Source: Hypsibius dujardini
Taxonomy: Eukaryota; Tardigrada; Eutardigrada; Parachela; Hypsibiidae
Assembly: GCA_001579985.1 (NCBI GenBank)
Contig: LRSR01003561.1
Coordinates: 1 to 47,329, forward strand
DNA length: 47,329 nucleotides
Direction: 5' to 3'
A program made the position numbers and the translations under genes. Below the pieces are notes generated by a model. The model searched no databases, had not been told where the DNA came from, and worked only from the letters and a program-made list of their open reading frames with translations. Position 1 is the first letter of the stretch, and every line of letters starts with the position of its first letter. Positions 10,851-20,680 of this stretch are shown piece by piece.

Positions 10851-11548
10851 ACGGAAGGTGCAGTTGCAACGAAAAACAAGCACGAGGAAGCGGCTTAACC
10901 AATCGATCAACGAATGGGTCTTCTGCATTGATTGGGTCTTCTGCGTTGATTGGATCGGCATGTTGTTTCCACCCCCTGGTGCCTTCCGTGGCCGTTTTCC
11001 TTTTCCTCTCTTGCGCTCTCCTCTGTCTCGCTCCTGAAACTTGCAGTATTGTGCTTCCTCCTGTTTATCAGTATGGATCTCCCCTGTTTGTGTCACGAAG
11101 TTTCGAGTGCCTGTACGCGTACTGTAATATGAGTTTGGGGTGCTTTTTAGCTTTTTTTTTAACTTCTGAATTGGTCATATCATTTGTTTACGACTTGGGT
11201 TATTATGTATATATTTATTTCGTGACAGTGTGGGTACCTTGCGCATGTAGTCCGTTCTCACCGTACCGAATGTGACCCCTTTTTAATGATTGGTGTTCGT
11301 GGAATTGAGCTGATTTATGCTTTTTTGCTCTCTTACGGAGCTGGATATGTGTGTATTGTATTAGTAATTTATCGCATTGTACGTTTTTGTTAAGACTTGT
11401 GCTGACAGAAGTTGTTGAACTAGCTGCAAATTGGTTCCTTCTATATCCTAACGGCTGTTATCCACTTACATTTTATCCCCTTTTTCAGTTACTGAGTAAA
11501 TACATGTCCTAAGCGTAAAAGTTACCAAATGAGACATCTGTTTGGACC

Positions 11549-11886
11549 TACAGCTGCGTTTGCAACAGCTTCCGGCAGTAAGTCGGACCACCCTCTTTTG
11601 GTGTAAATATAGACCACCCTATTGTGTATTAGTGAAATCCCACAGACCATGAGCAGCGAAATTAATAGCTTGGTTTTTCCAACAGCTCAGTTGAATATTC
11701 TTTCCGTGGAGTAACAGGTTCAGGAGGTGCCTTTCTCAATCAAAATCAATCGACAATAGAAAGGATATTCAATTGAGCCGTTGAAAAAATCAAGCAATCA
11801 ATTCTGCCGCTCATGGTCTGTGGGATTTCACTAATACAATAGGGTGGTCCGACTTACCGCCGGAAGCTGTTGCAAACGCAGCTGTA
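11549..11886. mobile_element. Foldback element with arms of about 130-160 bp
   Basis: Left end tacagctgcgtttgcaacag, right end its inverse, both at TA. The arms pair almost throughout (catgagc, gtgggatttcacta and accaccct blocks). The left arm has one extra repeat of accaccct, so the arms differ in length. Confidence 0.85.
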
Positions 11887-11891
11887 CTTGG

Positions 11892-12084
11892 TACTGTCGC
11901 GAGGCGATTCTAAGGCGCAGCTGTAGTCGCGCCCCCGGACTCTTTGCCCATCATTCCGTTAGTAAGTTGCTTGATTGAAGACTAAGGCGCATTTCAGTGG
12001 CTAGGTGGTTTTGTACACACACCTGGGGCCATATATACGGAAAACGCAGTTTGCGTTGCGCCTTAGAATCGCGTCGCTACAGTA
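11892..12084. mobile_element. Foldback element, TACTGTCGCG family
   Basis: Arms of about 28 bp: tactgtcgcgaggcgattct on the left and agaatcgcgtcgctacagta on the right. It lies six bases after the previous element. Confidence 0.75.
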
Positions 12085-12109
12085 TCTAGAGAGAGGCGTA
12101 GGGCGCCAT

Positions 12110-12258
12110 TACTGTACTGCCGCGTTAGCTTCGCGCACTGCAAGAGCATTACTTCCTTATCCTAGCCCGTAGTGTACGTAAGCTCATGCGCGGATCCATA
12201 GGTTTAAATTTACGGTGGGTCTACTTCTACTGCGCGAAGCTAACGCGGCAGTACGGTA
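12110..12258. mobile_element. Foldback element, TACTGTACTGCCGCG family
   Basis: Arms of about 28 bp (actgccgcgttagcttcgcg and inverse), ending in TA at both sides. Confidence 0.75.
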
Positions 12259-12392
12259 ACATATTACGTAATCAACGGAGGGTAGGTGGATGGTCTGAAC
12301 CCTTGATTACTCACCAGTAAAATAGGCCCCACCCTCCAGTATAAATTTGATTATCTGGGTTGGTGCGTGATCGAAAAAGGCCATTTTTTGAT

Positions 12393-12538
12393 TACCGTAC
12401 GCTCGCGATCTCAAGGGGCACTTTTATGCCCTAGGCGTGCATTCCGCCCGCCTTGCGCCGTATATTTAGACCGGTGTGTGTGTATGTGCTGCATTGAGGC
12501 GGCGCTTAGCTGTCCCTTGAGATCGCGAGCGTACGGTA
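12393..12538. mobile_element. Foldback element, TACCGTACGCTCGCG family
   Basis: Arms taccgtacgctcgcgatctc and inverse, flanked by TA. An outer pair, taacatattacgtaa near 12257 and tacgtaatatgtta near 12537, encloses it, suggesting an insertion inside an older inverted repeat. Confidence 0.7.
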
Positions 12539-12707
12539 CGTAATATGTTATGGCGTCTAACGAAGTTTCAGTCAGAGAAATCCGCAATTATCGTTCTACC
12601 GCCACATGTCCATTTTTAATAAACTTAAATTGGGGTACCACAACAGTCCTATTTTTAATTCAATAAAAATACGATGCGCAATCTGGAATTTTATTTCGCT
12701 TCCCTCC

Positions 12708-12826
12708 AAACAGCTTTTTCGTTCTCCCCAACAAGCTTATCGTTCCCTACAATTAACTGTTTCGTTCCTTACAAGCAACTTTTTCGTTCTCTACACCTAG
12801 CTTTTTTGTTCCCTACAACTAGCTAC
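12708..12826. repeat. Tandem repeat, period about 25 bp
   Basis: Five degenerate copies of gctttttcgttccctacaac with tagctttt/caagctta variation. Confidence 0.75.
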
Positions 12827-13289
12827 TCGCTCCCATGGTGCACTTACAGTATGAGCGGATCAGATTTGAGCGGGCGCAATTAGGAGAATGACTCTGCGTA
12901 GTTCCTATTCCGTTTAATGTAAGCCAGATGAAGGTCCACCTACTCATTCCAGTACCAACTACCAAAGAAAGCTCCCGTCTTTCTGCAGTCTTATTGCTCT
13001 TTTTTTCATATGAAACTTGTTCGTTTATAAATCTTTTTATCCCTGGAGAAAATTCTCTGCACTAATAGCGCGGCTTTTCCAATGAAAAACACTCTCAGTT
13101 GAACCTCATCATTCAGCAACGACTCGGCAAGCGGTTTTCTGGATTATTCATTCGATCAATCAATCAATCAATCAACGAATCCTCAGCGTTGATCGAATCA
13201 GTCCCTTCAATCAATCAATCAACGGATCCTCAGCGTTGATCGAATCAGTGTCTTCTGCGATGATTATTTTTATTTACTACTGAAATTCC

Positions 13290-16200
13290 ATGGCTTCCCA
13301 GCTGAATTTGAATGACCCGGACGAGGAAAACGAAGATCCTCTGGTCAGTCCATCCACCTGGACAGCATCGATGGTGCAGAATTATCGCATACCGGAGGGC
13401 AATCAAGAAGAAGAACATCAGCTGACGCAAACGCAAACGCAGAAAGAAGTTGATGTGCTGCCTTATTACGAAGGCCCGTGTCCAGTCGACCCGAATGACG
13501 ATCGCAGTGAAATTCAGCAGGGCAACAGCGCATTCGGCCATCGAACGACGGTGACTATCTCGAAGGAGTCAGGGGACAGTTTGCACGGCAACTGGTTCAT
13601 CGTCAGCCAACTGGGAGAGGGAACGTTCGGAGAGTACGTATGAATCAATCTACTTGATTGGTTGATTATAATGGAGTGAGATTTTTATGGTTGATATATT
13701 GAACTGGTCAAAATTTGATTGATTGATTTAGTTGCCTGTTGATTGCTTGATGGTCTTATCTGCTCCTCGATTATTTCTTACAAAGCATATTCCTTGCAGG
13801 AGTAATGTCTATATTTTTTATAGTGTTAAGCTGATTGAGGATGTCCATCAACACCGTCTGTTGGCCATGAAGGTTGTGCAGGGCCGTGCGGACAAGGATG
13901 CTCATAGACGAATGCTAGAATTGGTGCAGCGTGAGGTTAGTTCGGTTGATTGATCACTTTGGTAGGATGGATTGCCATTGCTGAGATCGTTGATTGATTC
14001 ATTGATTGATCAATTTTGTGGAATGGGTTACCCTTCGTCCGATTGATTTTTTGATTGATTAATTTAGTGGGATGGATTGTCATTGATGAGATCGTCGATT
14101 GATTCATTGATTGATCACTTTGGTGGGACGGATTGCCATTCGTCAAATCGGCAGTTGATCCATTGATTGATCACTTTAGTGGGATGGATTGTCATCCGTC
14201 AGATCTTCGGTTGATTCATTGGTTGTTTGTGGTGTTGTTCAAGTTACTCTGCCCGCCTTTCGGAAGTAATGGACAAAGTTCGCTTTTGCTTTTATGGGTT
14301 TTTTGTTTATCACTTGAGGTTTTGATTTTTTTTTCACCGCTGATTTTGTTCTTGGGTCACGATTGTTTTTTCTCGGATTTGAAGGTGTTTCTCCATAAAT
14401 ACTTGTACCACGACAACATTATTCGCTTCCACGGAGATCGACCCACTGCACGGGACCATTACATCTTCCTGGAGTATGCATGCGGTGGCGAGCTATTCGA
14501 CCGCATCGGTGAGTATGCAGTCGTTCCTGCGGAATTTCCATTGAAACTGCTGCTTTGCAAAATTGTCGGCCCGGGACACACGAGTTTGTTTGCATTGATC
14601 TGTATTTTTCCTACTCCACAGAGCCGGACGTGGGTGTGCCTCGAGACAGTTGCCACAAATGGTTCTTGCAGCTTATGGACGGCCTGGTGCGTAGGTGATG
14701 GTTAAATTTGAGAATTTAGGGCAAAAGGTAAATAGCTGGACAAAGAGACCGACACAGACAGACACAGTCGCAAACAGACAAGCAGAAAGAAGACGAAAGA
14801 CAGGCGGATAGACGGCCCGACAGACATACCGGCAGACAAACAAGCATGGAGGCAGACAAACTGGCAGGCAGACAGACAGACAGACAGGCAGGCAGGCAGA
14901 CACAGTGACTGGCAGGCAGGCAGACAAACTGACTGGCAGGCAGGCAGACAAACTGACTGGCAGGCAGGCAGACAAACTGACTGGCAGGCAGGCAGACAAA
15001 CTGACAGGCAGGCAGGCAGACAGACAGAGTGACAGGCAGACAGACTGGCAGGCAGACAGCAGACTTGATTGTTCTGCCCTTGTTTCATCAATTTTTTAGA
15101 GCTATATCCACGAACGTGGTGTGGTGCATCGCGATATCAAGGTAAGAACTTTCACAAAATCTAATTAAGAGTGGTCAATCATCATAACCGTTTCCATTCT
15201 TAGCCGGAAAATTTACTACTCAACGAAAGAGGTACGTACGTACGCTGTGTTTCTTGGTGCTGTCATTGAATATGTAGACGTCCTTCAATTTTAGCTAAGA
15301 TCCCGGGTCTTTCCTGCCATTTCAGACGACATCAAGATCTCCGATTTCGGACTGGCCACCCTCTATCGCAGCAACGGAAAAGAGCGTAAGATCACCTCGC
15401 GCTGCGGAACTGCCTCATACGTCGCTCCTGAAGTGTTCACGATGGAGACTTTCCATGCGCAGCCGCTAGACATCTGGTCAGCGGGAATTGTCCTGGTGAC
15501 AATGGTGACCGGTGAACAACCGGTGAGCTTGCCGTGCATGACATACACACATGGCCACAATTTTGAGTGGCAGACTTTAAGTCAAAAAGGGTGGTCCGAG
15601 TTCGAGCCGAATTAAGTCACCGCGCACGCGCACTTGACCACAGCTGACCATGCAGCTTGTACTCAATTGATCGATTGATTAAACTTGTTCATTTTGGTGA
15701 AATTTAGAGCAGCTTGCTCAATCAATTTTTCCCACTGGGCCGGGCGTTAAATCAAAGATTCAGAAGAAATCAGTGGCAAGTTCTAGCCAGGAGTGGCTCG
15801 AACTCAGACCACCCTGATGGCTCAAACTCAGACCACCCTGATGGCTCAAACTCAGACCACCCTGATGGCTCAAACTCAGACCACCCTGATGGCTCGAACT
15901 CAGACCACCCTGATGGCTCGAACTCTGCCACACAAAATTGTGGCCATGTGTGTACCTTCACCTGCCTGGATTACTCGCGTTGTATTCTCACAAGAATAAA
16001 TATAATTTGCAGTGGGAGCAAGCTTCTACGGAACAGGAAAGTTTTCAGCTGTGGAAGATGGCGGCCTTGACCACATCTCCCTGGAATAAGCTGCCGTCCG
16101 AATGCCTCGGTAAACTACGGCAGAATTTATTATGCCCACGAACAGTTGCTTTCTTGAACTTTTGTTAATACACAGCCTTGCTGAGAATGATGCTGGATCC

Positions 16201-16352
16201 GAATCCAGAAACCCGAGCAACGATCGTGAGGATTCGGAATAATCATTGGTACCGGCGGGGATTCACTGACAGAGGTTTGGACCACCGGCTTTATTGAATA
16301 TATCTGATGCACTTACTGTCGATTTGAAGGGCAGACAGACAGACAGACAGAC

Positions 16353-16395
<43 letters not shown>

Positions 16396-17615
16396 TAGAC
16401 AGACAGACAGATAGACAGGCAGGCAGATAGACAGGCAGGCAGATGGACAGGCAGGCAGATGGACAGGCAGATAAATGCAACATATAAAAGTTGATTTGAA
16501 GAAGTGCCTCACGTGTGGATATTTTTCATAGCAGTTTATTGTTTTCCAGCTTTGGGCGCTCCGGCTCCGAAACGGATCCGCTACGACCTCCACGTGCTCA
16601 GCGTCCCGCAGCGGGCCATTGACTGCCGACCAACTGGCCGCTCCTCCGGCCACTCATCCTTCAAGGACGATCAGGCGGATCCTAAAATGTTTTCCCAACC
16701 TGTCCGTCTGGAAGACCTGTTGCTTAGCCAGACACAAGGAGTGGAGTGTCTCATGGTACGCAGAGCGATTAACGTCACATTTTCTCTGCTTACTTCGTTT
16801 GGGTGATAACGTATTCCGTCTCTCGTTTCACAGGAACAGAGTCCGTTTGCGCGCATGGTGAAACGGCTCACGCGGTTCTACATCAGCTGTGGCGTGCAGG
16901 AAGTGGTGGAGACCCTGACTGGCATTCTGGACCAGCTGCATATGCACATTGCTCATACGTCTCCCGGTTTAGTATGCCGATTTGTTTGGTCTGATCTATC
17001 CGCACATATGGTCGCTGTCTGTCTGTCTCTTTGTTTGCTTGAGTTATCGCGTTATCTTTTTGTCTTTTTGTCTGCTTGCCTGTTTACATGTCTGCCTGCC
17101 TGCATGTTGCTGTCTGCCCGCCTGTCTGCCTGCCTGCCTGTCTGTCTGCCTGCCTGCCTGCATGTTGCTGTCTGCCCGCCTGTTTGCCTGGCTGTCTGCC
17201 TGGCTTTTTTCTGTTTGTATGTGTGTTTGTTTGCCTACACAAACCCAGTATGAGCCTGTAGTATTTATGCGTCGATCTGCTGGTCTCTCCGTCTGTCTGT
17301 CGGCCAGTCTGTTCGTGTCTGTCTGACTTTCTGCCCGTACTGTAGGCCGATATTTTTCTTCCCGTGAATGCTACTTTTTCGTTCATCACGCCTTCCTTTT
17401 CGCAGTACACCGTTACGTGCCAGGATCGGCATAAGGGATTGATGGTCTTCAAGGTCTCCTTCGTGCAGAATCACGAGAAGCTTCTGATGGATTTCCGCCT
17501 CTCAAAAGGTGACGGCCTGGAATTCAAACGCATTTTCGCACTTCTACGTCAGAAACTGGATCACATCATAGCCGAAGATTCCGTAGCGTGGTCCGTGTCA
17601 AAGGTCGAGGACTGA
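13290..17615 (+). CDS. Chk1: Checkpoint kinase 1 (Chk1)
   Basis: Twelve exons: 13290-13633, 13824-13935, 14385-14508, 14622-14686, 15100-15141, 15204-15231, 15326-15522, 16013-16109, 16176-16274, 16550-16755, 16834-16971 and 17406-17615; 553 residues, all phases consistent. Kinase domain: glycine loop GEGTFGD at 109-115, catalytic Lys131 (AMKVV), FLEYACGGELFDRIEPDVG as in Chk1, HRDIKPEN at 225-232, DFG at 245-247, and APE in SYVAPEV. The linker keeps FSQP, the context of the human Ser345 ATR site, followed by LLLSQTQ. The C terminus has the Chk1-specific KA1-like regulatory domain: FARMVKRLTRF near its start and DFRLSKGDGLEFKR near its end. Chk1 is the nuclear Ser/Thr kinase acting below ATR in the DNA-damage and replication checkpoint. 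Unusual: about 100 residues precede the kinase domain, against under ten in human Chk1, and include LTQTQTQ. Introns contain microsatellites, a period-75 repeat and a foldback element. Confidence 0.95.
13940..14230. repeat. Tandem repeat, period about 70-75 bp, in Chk1 intron 2
   Basis: Four degenerate copies of ttgattcattgattgatcac followed by tttrgtgggatggattgycat and cgtcagatc. Confidence 0.8.
14740..15055. repeat. GACA/GGCAGGCA microsatellite in Chk1 intron 4
   Basis: Long run of gacagaca and ggcaggca, including five near-identical 28-bp units with caggcagacaaactgactgg. Confidence 0.9.
15544..15954. mobile_element. Foldback element with inner 24-bp minisatellite, in Chk1 intron 7
   Basis: Ends tacacacatggccacaattt and its inverse ttgtggccatgtgtgta lie at TA. 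Inside, five copies of a 24-bp unit (tggctcaaactcagaccacc plus ctga) span about 15807-15920. The inner gagttcgagcc matches the elements at 7814 and 17819. Confidence 0.8.
16328..16475. repeat. ACAG microsatellite in Chk1 intron 9
   Basis: Near-pure (acag)n with gata and ggcaggca variants. Confidence 0.95.
17020..17330. repeat. CTGT/CTGC microsatellite in Chk1 intron 11
   Basis: Degenerate ctgc and ctgt run with a two-copy inner duplication containing cctgcatgttgctgtctgcc. Confidence 0.85.
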
Positions 17616-17818
17616 TGTCAGCCATGTTATCTCTCGAAAAGAGGACGCCCCACAAATCTCACTTGGTCGAGTTTCGTTGCTTCTATTTTGATTTAAATTA
17701 TTTTTATACTTAACTAAGCGAATTTTGTCCACATAATCTTAGTCCTAACGATTTTCGAGGTAGTAAATTTTTGCTCGGCAATGTAAGCGGCGTGTCTGTC
17801 TGTCACCCCGCGAAAGGA

Positions 17819-18128
17819 TACACACACGCGGCAAAAACCTCAGGCCGACCGAATTAAAGCCAAATTTTTACCGGCGCCCAGCAAAATGGGATGGTCGGAG
17901 TTTGAGCCATTTTGGCCACAGGTGACCACGCAGTCTTTGCTCAGTCGATTGATTGACTGACGTCGATATATTTTGGCGATCTGGTGTTCAATTAGTGAAT
18001 CAAGCGATTTGAGAAACTGCTGCACGCACTGGCCTAAATGGGCTCAAACTCCGACCATTCCATTTTGCTGGGCGTCGATAAAAAGTTGGCTTTAATTCGG
18101 TCGGCCTGCGGTTTTTACCACGTGTGTA
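17819..18128. mobile_element. Foldback element with arms of about 95 bp
   Basis: Left arm has ggccgaccgaattaaagcca, cgcccagcaaaatgggatgg and tcggagtttgagcca; the right arm repeats these inverted. Ends are tacacac.../...gtgtgta at TA. Family of 7814 and 15544. Confidence 0.85.
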
Positions 18129-18359
18129 CACCTCACACAGCTGTGTACAGATTTGCCCAGTGGAGGTGATAAATTTTCTGTAGCGTCAATATACGCAACC
18201 TTCGACATACTGTATAATCTGGATGAAAACATGGGAACAATTGTTGGTCAATCGAACGATCGTTTATTTTGGCCACCGGTGCGGTAAATTCTGCCCGTAC
18301 CAGTACAGCATTACGCCCGTAATCAATCAATCAAATATTGAATCAATTGTAGCCATACA

Positions 18360-18496
18360 TACTGTGCTGTCGCGACCAGTTGGTGCTGCTTTTTAGATCA
18401 ACTTGTATATTATAACTAGACACACTGTGCTTCACTGCGGTCTTAATATACAGTGAATCTTAATAAGCAGCACCAATTGGTCGCGACAGTGCAGTA
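18360..18496. mobile_element. Foldback element, TACTGTGCTGTCGCG family
   Basis: Arms of about 36 bp (ctgtcgcgaccagttggtgc and inverse) at TA, about 65 bp apart. Confidence 0.8.
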
Positions 18497-19711
18497 CTTC
18501 AGCCAACCCTCCAGTGTGTGCAAGGATGCGCCTTTCTGTTTGGCGAATTTCGCTTGGGACAACATCGAATGCCGGAAACGATCCAAGACTCTTCCGCCGA
18601 GTAATGGTTATTCTTTCTCATATCATAAAGAGGTCTCGTTAAAAAATAATAATATAATAAAATATAATTATAACAGTCATAAAATCAAGAAATCAGTGGA
18701 AGAAATGCTGTTTCAGACGCAAAACGAATCATCAATCTCATTCTGAAGACCAAACGCGTCAAATCAACAATCAATTGATCGCAGTCTTGTGCTCCATTTT
18801 TTTGAATCAATCAGACACTGGTGGTAATTTACGCGTGTTCTTTTCAACCGAACATGTTCACGTGTTTGCACCCAGATTATACAGGAACTCTCTTCTACAT
18901 GCCTGTGTGAGAAACCGCGTCGTTTTATCGATCCGCTCGCTACTCGACTTCTCCGTTGACAATGGCCCATTTCCGGTCTGCTCACCGGCGGCAGCAGACA
19001 TGTCTGCTCTGTAGGACAGACATTCACAAAACCGATAAATCAATCGCAGAAACAAACAAACAAAACATCCAATACAAAAACAGTTAGTCTCCGGACGTCA
19101 ATACAGACACGATACGTACACGATACAGACATTTCGAATGCTTGTCTGAATCATAAGACTCACATGTCTGACTCACTTTTTCTCGATTCCAGTGACTCGC
19201 TCATAAACAATTTTATTGTTTTCTGTGTTCTTTTTTTATCAGGCCTGCGAAATCTTGTCGAACCTTTGACTTGACTCTTTCTGCTGCTTCACAAGGCTAT
19301 AACATTAGCAGAAGCGGTACAGAACTAACTCACAGTCACAGTCACGGAAAACTGGTTTAAGACAGGGTTCGTAGCTTGGAGGGTGGGCCACCGCAGCACT
19401 TGGCAGCCGGTCTTGTCTGCATTTTTGTGCATGTGTTCTCTCTCTCACTCCGCATTCCTCTCTCCGGCCGCAGCTTCATCGCCGGTGACGGATAATATAA
19501 ACGGAATTTCTTTTTCGAGCCCTGGTGGCACTAGTGTGTTGTTTAGATCAAAACGCAAGCGACATTGAATCTCTCCTTTCGCGACTAAAAAATACAGTCA
19601 CGTAAGTGTGTGCAGACGCCTTGTACAAAGAGCTGGGGCGGCACTTGAAATTTTTCTTCTTATTTTTTCTTCTCACCCGTTTCAGACACATCCCTTTCCC
19701 GACGGACCAAT

Positions 19712-20633
19712 ATGGATTTATTTTCCGGCAAGAAGTCGAAATGCCCCGGTTGCGGCAACAAAGTCACCAGTAACGAGGTACTCGTACTAGATCTATTCTG
19801 TCTCTGTCTGTCTGGGTGTTTATCTTTCCTTTGTCTGTCTCTGTGCCTGTGCCTGTGTCTGTGTTTGTATTTGGAGTTCGTGCGAATCGAAGCAGTTCCT
19901 CGGCGGTGTCTTTGCATGTATTTTGAATGAGCTGCTTTATTATAAATATATGTTTCCGTTTCTTTTTCTTGGCTGCCTGTCTATGTAGCCGAGCGTGGAT
20001 GCACTGAAGAAGAAATGGCATGCCAAGTGCTTCGTCTGCGAACACTGCAAGAAGCAAATCACCGGAGAATTTCACCCGGTCGACGAGAAGGTAAGGTGGA
20101 TTGATATATATTTCGGGTGTTAAGCCCTTAGCTTTCCGTTTCGAGGTATAATTATTATTTTTCCTCCTCCAAGCCGTGGGACGAGGCATGCTTTATCAAG
20201 TACAAGGCTCCCAAGTGTGCTGAATGTGGCCAAGGCATCGCTGGTGAGTGAACCTGTTCAGACTACATAAGAGGGTCCTGAAGTGGACACTAGTGACACT
20301 AGGTTGTAGTCATACCGTACGGTGCGATGGAGCTCTAGGGCGGAAGGGGTCTTGGCGTAGGATTGATGGATTCATGTTTCGGTTGATTGTTTATTAGCAG
20401 GCGAGTAAAGTACTAGTATTGAAATATTTGTTTGCAGATAAGCGCATCAAAACTGACGACGGGAGGGTCTTCCACGAAGATTGTCTGAAGAAGGCGGTGC
20501 AGGGCAACTGCGACGGCTGTGGTAACTCCATCGGTCTGACTGAGGTGAGATAGCAGTTGCCATATGGTCAGACATCTGTTCGCGTTCCTTGATTTGTCCT
20601 GCTTGGCTCTTTGTGTCTGTCGATTTCTTTTAC

Positions 20634-20680
<47 letters not shown>

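Larger units (their letters stand above)
10851..13289. other. Intergenic region between basic protein gene and Chk1
   Basis: 10851-11500 is probable 3' UTR and flank of the upstream gene. 11549-12538 is four consecutive foldback elements. 12708-12826 is a tandem repeat. 13150-13260 has atcaatca runs with a two-copy 50-bp tandem (cctcagcgttgatcgaatcag), just before the Chk1 start. No credible coding exon was found. Confidence 0.6.
17616..19711. other. Intergenic region between Chk1 and the LIM gene
   Basis: Holds Chk1 3' UTR, two foldback elements (17819-18128, 18360-18496) and the 5' flank of the LIM gene. Short open frames near 18453, 18775 and 19383 show no recognisable domain or splice partner. 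Confidence 0.55.

Noticed and set aside
10259-11096. Long minus-strand open frames opposite the basic protein gene
   Set aside because: Shadows of the GC-rich plus-strand exon; no splice context or domain, and the plus-strand reading has matching exon phases.
15714-16070. Frame with repeated SNSDHPDG units
   Set aside because: Product of the 24-bp minisatellite within a Chk1 intron element, not a repeat protein.
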